DNA of 64,000 nucleotides from Embiotoca jacksoni (Eukaryota > Chordata > Actinopteri > Embiotocidae). Location of the stretch: NCBI GenBank assembly GCA_022577435.1, contig JAKOON010000005.1, positions 11,001,224 through 11,065,223 of the forward strand. The letters are read 5' to 3'. The translations under genes were made by a program, and so were the position numbers. Below, piece after piece: positions 49,991 to 64,000 of the stretch (its first letter is position 1; the number at the start of each line of letters is the position of its first letter). A model generated the notes under the pieces. That model saw only the letters and a list, made by a program, of their open reading frames with translations, made no database searches and was not told the origin of the DNA.

Positions 49991-52368
49991 GGCTCTGTTC
50001 TTTACGTGGTGGTCCACGTGGAGGTCGCGATGAGCTCCTTGACTACTGCACGCGAGTTGTCTCGTGTAAATACTGAAACAGTCGCTCCCTGTATGTGGCT
50101 CTTGCGTCACTTCCGTGTTTGATGATTGTATTATTTATTTCCCCCCCCCCAGCCAACCAGCGAATCAGAGGCCGGTGCGTCTTGCTCAGTAGCTCCTTGC
50201 TGTCCCTGAACCAGCTCGCACAGGTTACCTGATACATATATTATATAAATGGTATGAACACGCAGTCCAGAAAACGACCCGCCATTACGCAGAACTACTG
50301 TAATGTTCAGGGCAACAGGAGCTTCTCCTTCTTTCAGCATTAATATATCAATCCAGAAACCTAAATCAGATTAAATGTTAGTATAATAACATAATAAATA
50401 ACATTGGTAACTTCAAAATCATAAGATGTGTTAGAAAAATTACTCAGAGGCTGGATTCAAAATCAAACATATCGGACATTTATTCTTGCAAGAAGGAGCA
50501 AATAAATACATGTCCACTCAAAGAAGGATGTCCAGCATTGCTCAACGTCACTCCTCCGCAGGGCAGCTTTTACACAGTGTGACAAACAGCTGACAGTCAC
50601 CCCCATCCTCTTTGTAGCTGATTTCGTAGATAACACCCAGTTCGGTTGCAGGTCACAAGATAAGGACACGGGGACGTCGTAAATGAGACAACATTCTTAC
50701 TACATAACTTATAACTATACTTTTTAGGATACAGATGAGAAGAGCTTTTTTTTTTTCTAACAGTAAAAAAAAAATCATGATAAATACAAATTGTAGTAAG
50801 ATGAGTCATAATTTAGTCATAACAGGACACTTTAATGAGGTAACCTGCAATATTTCACAATTATAACTTGATATAAGAATTTTGTTGGAGTACAAAATCC
50901 TATTAAGTAAAAGTACAAAAGTATCAGCATCAAAAAGTACTTAGAATACCAAAGGTAAAAGCACTCACTATGCAGAATGACCCATTTAATGTATTATTTG
51001 CTTGTAAGTGTTGATTAATTCATATATAGGCTACATTACTTTAATGTTGCAACTGGAGCTCATTTTAATCGCTTCATATACTGCCAACTTAATTTATAAT
51101 AATACAACATCATTTATGAGGTGATTTACATTTCATATTAATAACCTGAATCTGCAAAGTAACTAGTGTCTTAAAATAAATGTAGTGGAGTACGGAGTAC
51201 AATTTGTAGAAAGTAGCATAACAAGGTAATACTTCAGTAATGTAAAAGTACATCAAAATAGTAGGCATCATTTTAAATACATTTCAGCCACATTCAGCCT
51301 GACATACTTTGGGATCTGCACATTAAGACTGTATTATTGCCTTTTGTTTTGTGGGTTTGAACAAGGGTTGAATGTCCAGCATAGGTTTGTAATGACCAAC
51401 CCACCAGCGGGGCACGGTTTGTTATGAGGTAACTCATATGTTTGACCGAGTATCTCATTATTCTGACTTAGTATCACATTTGTCTCTTATCTCGTAAATA
51501 AATAAATAAATACAAATTAGGTAACATTGGGTAATAATAATGAACTAACTCATTATGAAGGCCTTTAGATTTAAGGTATTGAATTCTAGTTGGAAAAGTG
51601 TCATACTTTATGGATTTATAGCAGCTGACAAAGTGCTCATGTCAAAGTTTAAAATGTTGGATCTTTTATGTTTTATACTGCATGTATGTAACACGTATTT
51701 TCTAATGACACTCATCCAAGCTATATTAACAGTAGCCCTAACATAGACACACATAATACAACAATGACTGCTATTTGACACCTGTGGCCTGATACTGTAT
51801 GCCCACCCACATAACCAGACACACACCCAAAAGACAAACGAAGCAAATAACACAGTATTATGTACATTATGGCAACCTTGACATCCTGTTTACTCACCAC
51901 CGGTTTATTCACCACAGGTATGACACAATCTCACTTTTCTCAAATTGATCTTGATATAGTATAATGGAGGAATAAAAATGTCGTCATCGTGTACACATTT
52001 GAACTCACTAACTGAACAGTGCCACCTTGTGAATAAAGATGAGTGGTGCATATACCATGTTCTCATGCATTGTATGTCTGAAAGCCAAAATAACATAGGA
52101 CTATCATAAACACATGCATAAATAAACATGATATGATTCATAGCAAGATATAATGAAACAGACACAAATGTAATGGCCGCAGAGCCACAAACCAACGCGT
52201 TCGTCATCTTCAATGTTGTCCGGCTTTAAAGGTGTCACTTAACTGTGACACTGCACAAGAAAATCAAACTTTAACTAAGGTGTGGGCAGAGATTTTTTTT
52301 TATTATTTTTATTTTCCAGAATGAAAGGTACATTTTAGGAAGTGATGTGCCTGATTACTCCTTCTCAG

Positions 52369-52387
52369 CCAATGGTGTCGAGACACG
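52369..52387 (+). promoter_or_regulatory. ERSE-like element (CCAAT-N9-ACACG)
   Basis: CCAAT, nine bases, then ACACG: one mismatch to the ER stress response element CCAAT-N9-CCACG. It lies about 270 bp before the hsp90b1 start codon. Confidence 0.65.
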
Positions 52388-52469
52388 ATTTTCGGGTACC
52401 GACTTATGTTGAAGAATTTGATTGGACGACACGGGCCGTATGCTCTGCTGCGATTGGTCGAAGGTTGTG

Positions 52470-52488
52470 CGTGGTGCGCAGCCATTGG
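52470..52488 (-). promoter_or_regulatory. Perfect ERSE in reverse orientation
   Basis: CGTGG-N9-ATTGG, the exact reverse complement of CCAAT-N9-CCACG, bound by NF-Y plus ATF6 or XBP1 in GRP promoters (established). Two more ATTGG (inverted CCAAT) boxes stand at 52421 and 52453. This cluster suits unfolded-protein-response induction of hsp90b1. Confidence 0.85.
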
Positions 52489-52646
52489 TCGGTTATCACG
52501 GGTTTAAGAGAGTGGGCTCTTTTGGTGGGAGAGGCAGCTTGTCAGTCTCTAGTAAAACCCAGTACAGCACGCGTTGCTCTTCCCCCCCCCCGGCTTTTGT
52601 CTCAGGCGCTGAAGACTCACATCGTCATTCAAAGCAGTCTCTCAAC

Positions 52647-58906
<6,260 letters not shown>

Positions 58907-59145
58907 AGCACTGAACAGGAGAGCGAGTAACAATGGAGCTGGAAACTGGACCTGAGTCTCGGTCCAGTGCCGCCGTGGTCGAAGTTATTCTGGGTGGGGT
59001 CCCTGGGTAGCGTGGTTTTTTTTTTTTTAAGACGAGCATTGTTTGTTTTTGAATTATTTTTTTTTATTACATTCCTCATGACTGTAAATTTGTTAATATT
59101 TAACTGACCTGTTTATGGAAAGATGCGAATCCTGTCTATTGATGA

Positions 59146-59151
59146 AATAAA
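59146..59151 (+). terminator. hsp90b1: hsp90b1 poly(A) signal AATAAA
   Basis: Canonical AATAAA about 240 bases after the stop codon, followed by tgtttcctgg. It is the first signal after the CDS. Confidence 0.8.
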
Positions 59152-62100
59152 TGTTTCCTGGAAAAACCACATGCATTATTTTCTGTCTGGTGTTGGTGTA
59201 ACTGAATGGAAGGTGCTTGGATTCGATAACTAAATGTGTTGTTTTTTAGAAGTAATTGGGAATAAGCAACATTACATCGTGGATCATGGGTGAGGTGACA
59301 ACAGACATTTGGATGGATTTAAACAACTGACAAAAGACTGAAAGAAGAACCTGTACAGTTGCGTGCAGAAGTTTCCCAACAGCCATTGGGCAGCTGCAAT
59401 GTACTTACAGTATCTGTCATTCAGTACTTTGTGAAAGCAACGCGGGAAGAGCATAACTAATATTGGGATTTTGGGGCTAATATAAGGGAGTTAAAAAAAA
59501 CAAAACATTTTTTTATATCAATAGATCAGCTGAAATATGGATATCAACCACTTGACAAAGATATACAATGGAAGTAGGATATATTCGACTTTAACGATGA
59601 AGTTACTTGTTAAAACTTAATAGCATTGGTACACTGAACTTCACCGGGATGCCTTAATCACTTGTCCAGTATTTCATCCGCCATACATTACTCAAACCGA
59701 GAAAGCTTTTAGCCTTGATGTCTCCTGCTCTGTCTGTGGTGTGTATTTGGTTTGTTATTACCCATGGTGCCGTGCTGCTACTAACTGTCCTGGCCTGCTG
59801 GACCTGTCGTCTTCTGCTGCTGCTGACTTAGACGAGAGGCAGAGAAAGCAGAGCTGTAAGAATCGTACACAGTTTTCTATTCTTGTGGTGAAGGTTATTC
59901 ATTAATGGTGTTACATAATTTCAGACTGAAAAGATTTGAGGAATCATGCAGAGATGAATGTTAACAAAACAGACGATTTGTGGCATTGAGCATCATTCCA
60001 CTTTGGTCTGCTGAGAAGTGTGTCTTTGTGAAGAGGCCTGAAGGCTGTGTGCGTGGATCTTACTGGTGAAGCTTCTGAAGGATGGTTTTCTCAGCTCCTA
60101 CTGCACAGTATGTCTCCACTGAGCCGTTTCACCGGGCATGCTGCAGTTTAGCTTTTCATTTTCTTTCATTTATAGGAAATGAGCTTGACAGAATAGTAGG
60201 ATACTGTGGTTTTACTTTTGTTACTGTAGTTACTGCAGATGTGTGAATACAACTTGGAGTCTGCAGCCAGGTGTTGGCAAGACACTCCATCCAGCAGAAG
60301 ACTGGGAGCTTCCAGGATCACCATGGCCAGAACCAATCATCGACCGAGAGAGCCGGCACTGATTGCAGGCCAGAGGAGAGGGGCAGTATGAGGCCTATAG
60401 GAGACCAAAATCTACATTTATAGTAGAAACACAACTTTATTAAAGTAGTTTTAATTATTTTCCAGTCAACGCAACATCAGAATAATGCAACGAAGGAGTT
60501 TTATCTCAACTTAGTTGTTGTGAAAGCTCTATGGTAGACATTTCTTATCAGCAGCTCCTCTGTGGTTTGGTAACAGAAATCTGATAAGGCCAAATAGAAT
60601 GGGCTCCTCTCAGAATGCATCTATTGTGAGAAGTTGAAAGACTTTATCGTGATTTACAAAATATATTTCCTACTAAACCCACAGAAAGAATTTTTTTTTT
60701 TACTTATGGTAAATATTGTTTTACACATTTCTAATGATGTGTGACATTTAATATACAGACACACTGCATCTCCTTAAGAGTGATGATGTAGACCTATTCT
60801 CCCCTGCAGTTATCTAATGAATTGATTGTTTTCCACATTTTATTCCCTCTTAAGCCCTCATGGAACATATGTCTTCCAGCACACTGTGAGCCGGTGGCAA
60901 CACAAAGGTCAGGAAAGGGTTTACCTTCACTTAATAGATGATCTCACTAAACTCCAAAATGATTAATCACACTTGAAACACGCGACACTGCATTATATTG
61001 TAACCATACGTTGTAATGTAATGCCTTGCCCAGTAGGTGACACTGTTACCCACAACTAGAAAATCTGAGGGAGATAGTTTTAACACAACCTTTAAAGCAA
61101 GATACACACACTATATCAGCAATACAGTATTTACTGACGCCTCTGATGTAGTTATTTAAAATTTTTGACTTTGCAAGCGTAGAATAAAATTATCTATACA
61201 GCTTTTCCAAGGCTGAAACAATGATCTTATTTAGCGTTACATCTTAAAGCTTCCAAAGTTTACATATAAATTTCCAAACTTATAAATGAAGCAGTACGAG
61301 GACCTCCTCTGGCTCATAATGTGCATCATTTGAATATTTTAAAATGAACACTGCATGATATCCCCTCACCTGACACATTATTTAAGTCCTCGTGATGGAG
61401 CTAATGAAAAATTGCAACAGCTATCAGCCTCTTCCTCGGTGCTTGTAGTGTTGCACAGTGGGTTACCCCATAATTTCTGTCCTAACATCTTAATTCAGGT
61501 TTCTTTAGGGTCGTCAGCAGAGGCCAGTTCCTTAATGTAAGGAGCCGCGTGTTCTATTGTGCATTTTGCAGTCTTAAAAGCCTTATTGCAACCTATGAGG
61601 ACAGTTCAGGAATTCTTTGCATTTTAAAGTCTAATAACTCCACAGCTGCAAGCTCCACTGGTCTGTTGAGAAGCATTAAGCAGAAACAACCTTCAGGATC
61701 CACGGTTCAGAGAGCAGGGCTGATGCGCAGAGCTTGTTTTCTGCAGCTGACTCTTCCAGTAGACACTGTAAGATGGCTTCGTACTGTACTCGTCCACATA
61801 AACTCACACAGCTCATGGTGGTTTTGACTGGCGAGCTTGAGAGCGAGCTACTAAACAGCAGCATTGTGGCACTACAGGTCAGTCCATCGATGTGTTCCCA
61901 TATGTTCTCCAGAGTGAGAAAATGCTGTGGCTTCTTAATAAAAGGTGACAGATATGGGCCACAGCAGGGGGTGTCTCCTAGTGGAGTCACAGAGGGCTGA
62001 TGGCAGATCTAGCATGTGCTCCTTTACGAGGTTGTATTTCCTCCAGCACAACACGCTGATCTGTACAACATGGCACAAAGGAGGCTTCTTTGGCAGTCAT

Positions 62101-62825
62101 CGTACAGAAGTTGTACCACCATGAGTCCTGATCACAACGCTAAGCTCAGATCTGCTAACCAAAGACTTTTCCCTGTCCTTTAATCTAAGACTAAATGCTA
62201 GAGACGGGTATTTTACTTCACCTTCTCTGGCATTTCTTCTGAAGCTATGCATTGTTTCCTCTGTGGTTTATCTCTGTGCGCTGCCATGAACAGATATAAG
62301 GTCACTTTTGCTGGATTTCTTGTGCTGTAAAGTCCTTTAAATTATGTTATGACGTGTTTAAAGTGCTATCCACTCTATATAAAGTTTAGTTGAGTGTTTA
62401 TCCAATCATATTTTTCTTCTGTTGCGAAAAAGTGTAAATGAAGAGCTAAATTTGAACCCACATCAATATTTTTTAAAAACCAAAATGATCTGCATCATTT
62501 GTTGAAGCCTTTCACTGTAAAAAGTTTACCAAAAGTCATGACTATCAGGCTGTAGTTTCAGACCAAGACTATTTTTTTGTCACAGTTGTTTGTTTGTCTG
62601 TTTATTTTTTACATGAATTTTTCATTCCGTAATTAAACTTTCTGGTGTATCTGCCTGGGAGTTGCAATGTTCTGTGTCATAAAAAAAATGAAGCAGATTT
62701 ATACATTTTCCTCTCTGGAACAAAAATGGGCTGCAAACTCTATGCTTTATTATTATTATAATGAGCTTTTGTCTTAAAACTTAAAAAATAAATCCAATGA
62801 ATAATTTGAATTCACTCAGTCTTAT

Positions 62826-62850
62826 TATATATATATATATATATATATAG
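62826..62850. repeat. (AT)n microsatellite
   Basis: About 12 AT units in AT-rich intergenic sequence. Confidence 0.95.
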
Positions 62851-63034
62851 TATGTATGGGCCCAATAAAATGGTTTTAATTTATTAAAATCCACATTTAA
62901 TATTTATGAATCTATGGTAGCATATTTTTGTCTTTAGCCTGGCTATTATTATATATTTCTGTATTTTCATAAGTAGCCTACATCATTTTCACAATGTTCT
63001 TATATTTTTAATTATTGTAAAATAAGCCTGTAAG

Positions 63035-63071
63035 AATAAACAAAGAAACCTTAAAAAAAAAAAAAAAAAAA
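63035..63071 (+). repeat. AATAAA plus poly-A tract
   Basis: AATAAA at 63035-63040, then 12 bases, then 19 consecutive A (63053-63071). The order mimics the 3' end of a polyadenylated RNA copied into DNA. Confidence 0.6.
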
Positions 63072-63194
63072 GGTTCAATATGGACTTCGGATATGTGGTC
63101 TCATCTCTCGTGAAAATCGATCTCTGATCTGACTGATACCCGTGGGCTTCTCCCTCCCATAATTTGTATTTTGCGACTGACTGCAGTTTCTGCG

Positions 63195-63212
63195 CTGCTG
63201 CTGCTGCTGCTG
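63195..63212 (+). repeat. (CTG)6 in the prkar2b upstream region
   Basis: Six CTG units about 280 bp before the prkar2b start codon; probably within 5' UTR or proximal promoter. Confidence 0.85.
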
Positions 63213-63491
63213 CTCGTACGCAATCCCTGGATAGGTGGTTGCCATGGATTCCTGGGTCACATGCGTGGGTTTCCTGTAGCCAGAAGCAGCAGAAGATGCT
63301 TGGACCAAAAATCCAGAGCCATTTTCATTCAAGAAAAAGAGAGGATCCGCTGTGGAAGGCTTGCTGACTGGGTGACCAGACTACACCCGTCTGATCAGAT
63401 CGGCTTTTTCTTTCCATCTCACTGTGGGCTTTTGATTATTTCAAATTCGCAGCAAACCGGTTTTGTCCACATCCATAGACTGATAACAGGA

Positions 63492-63759
63492 ATGAGTATA
63501 GAAATTCCTGAAGGACTGACGGAGCTGTTACAGAGCTTTACCGTGGAAGTGTTAAGGAATCAGCCCAGGGATTTGCTCGAGTTTGCATTACAGTACTTCA
63601 CCCAGCTGAAGGACAGCGAGACCAAAAAGGCCTCATTTGGCAATGACCAAAATTCGGCCCCAAGACCTGGAAAAGCGGTCAATTTCATTGACGAAGCCAT
63701 GCAGATCGATTCGGAAAACGGAGAGGAGGAGGAGGACGACGATGACGAGGAATTCATAG
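63492..63759 (+). CDS. prkar2b: PKA type II-beta regulatory subunit, first coding exon (partial gene)
   Basis: Encodes MSIEIPEGLTELLQSFTVEV, the RII dimerisation/docking domain that binds A-kinase anchoring proteins, followed by RDLLEFALQYFTQL, a linker with the block VNFIDEAMQIDSENGEEEE, and an acidic run. The exon ends in phase 1 at donor gtgggc (63760). The start and the linker VNF.EE.MQ.DSE.GEEEE match human PRKAR2B closely and PRKAR2A poorly. The inhibitor site and both cAMP-binding domains must lie beyond the right edge. The frame stays open upstream to 63171 (see findings). The cytosolic regulatory subunit inhibits the PKA catalytic subunit until cAMP binds (family knowledge). Confidence 0.93.
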
Positions 63760-64000
63760 GTGGGCCAAAACGATTAACTCAGGAGGATGCTGTGTGTAGA
63801 TGTGGATGAGATGTATTTATTTTGAATTGTGAGCATGTGTCGCCGGGTGCTCGGCTTCTGTTCCGCGAAAGAGAGACACATTGAGCGCAGCGCAGAGATG
63901 CTCCGGCGCTCGCCACCCTGCATCTACCACGGCCCTGTCATTTGCCATATATGGTCACGGGGGCTGATGATGGATCATAAACGTGTCCTGCTCTTCATCT
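63760..64000 (+). other. Start of prkar2b intron 1
   Basis: Begins gtgggc and reaches the end of the window; nothing else recognised. Confidence 0.8.

Larger units (their letters stand above)
49991..52646. other. Divergent intergenic region nt5dc3 / hsp90b1
   Basis: Shared upstream region of two head-to-head genes. It holds the hsp90b1 promoter at its right end, a poly-C tract at 50142-50151 near the nt5dc3 start, and a candidate orphan 3' exon at about 50479-50652 on the minus strand. I looked for the small gene brawnin (C12orf73), which is a neighbour of HSP90B1 in human, and could not recognise it. Confidence 0.55.
59160..63170. other. Intergenic between hsp90b1 and prkar2b
   Basis: About 4 kb with no gene I can support. 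The largest frames (61676-61990 minus, 61734-62000 plus) overlap each other and match nothing I know. It contains an (AT)n run at 62826-62850 and an AATAAA followed by an A19 tract at 63035-63071. Confidence 0.55.

Noticed and set aside
50131..52213. Brawnin (C12orf73) gene expected beside hsp90b1
   Set aside because: No frame resembling its conserved sequence was recognised; it may be elsewhere or too diverged to see by eye.

Overview
The window looks like nuclear DNA of a ray-finned (teleost) fish. The genes are vertebrate, split by GT-AG introns that are short by mammalian standards. Non-coding DNA is AT-rich and full of (CA)n microsatellites, with a teleost-type tRNA-like SINE and other interspersed repeats. 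One gene is a parietopsin, a pineal/parietal photoreceptor opsin found in fish, amphibians and reptiles but not in mammals. I see no bacterial, viral or CRISPR-like content.

Layout, left to right. (1) 2439-32960, + strand: kcnd2, the Kv4.2 A-type potassium channel, in six coding exons (622 aa). A 25.2 kb first intron splits the selectivity-filter GYG codon. (2) 34910-36770, - strand: a two-exon class A orphan GPCR (552 aa) with a very long third intracellular loop, tail-to-tail with kcnd2. (3) 39151-40815, - strand: a four-exon parietopsin (354 aa). (4) 42309-49990, - strand: nt5dc3, a HAD-family 5'-nucleotidase-domain protein, 14 coding exons, 548 aa. (5) 52647-58906, + strand: hsp90b1 (GRP94/endoplasmin), 18 coding exons, 801 aa ending in KDEL, with ER-stress elements in its promoter and one GC-AG intron. 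(6) 63492-63759, + strand: the first coding exon of prkar2b (PKA RII-beta), which runs off the right edge. I assembled every exon chain by hand; splice phases agree at all junctions and total lengths match or nearly match the human proteins where I know them.

The genes do not form one pathway. In human, nt5dc3 and hsp90b1 are neighbours on chromosome 12q23, while kcnd2 and prkar2b lie on 7q, so this window joins two human blocks. The points most worth a second look are: loss of the three ERK-type S/T-P sites in the Kv4.2 tail; the GC-AG intron and perfect ERSE of hsp90b1; a possible reading-frame problem in the parietopsin C-tail; the unidentified GPCR; a 54-bp perfect AT palindrome; a two-copy interspersed repeat; and a candidate orphan 3' exon between nt5dc3 and hsp90b1. 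I did not find a clearly new biological system.
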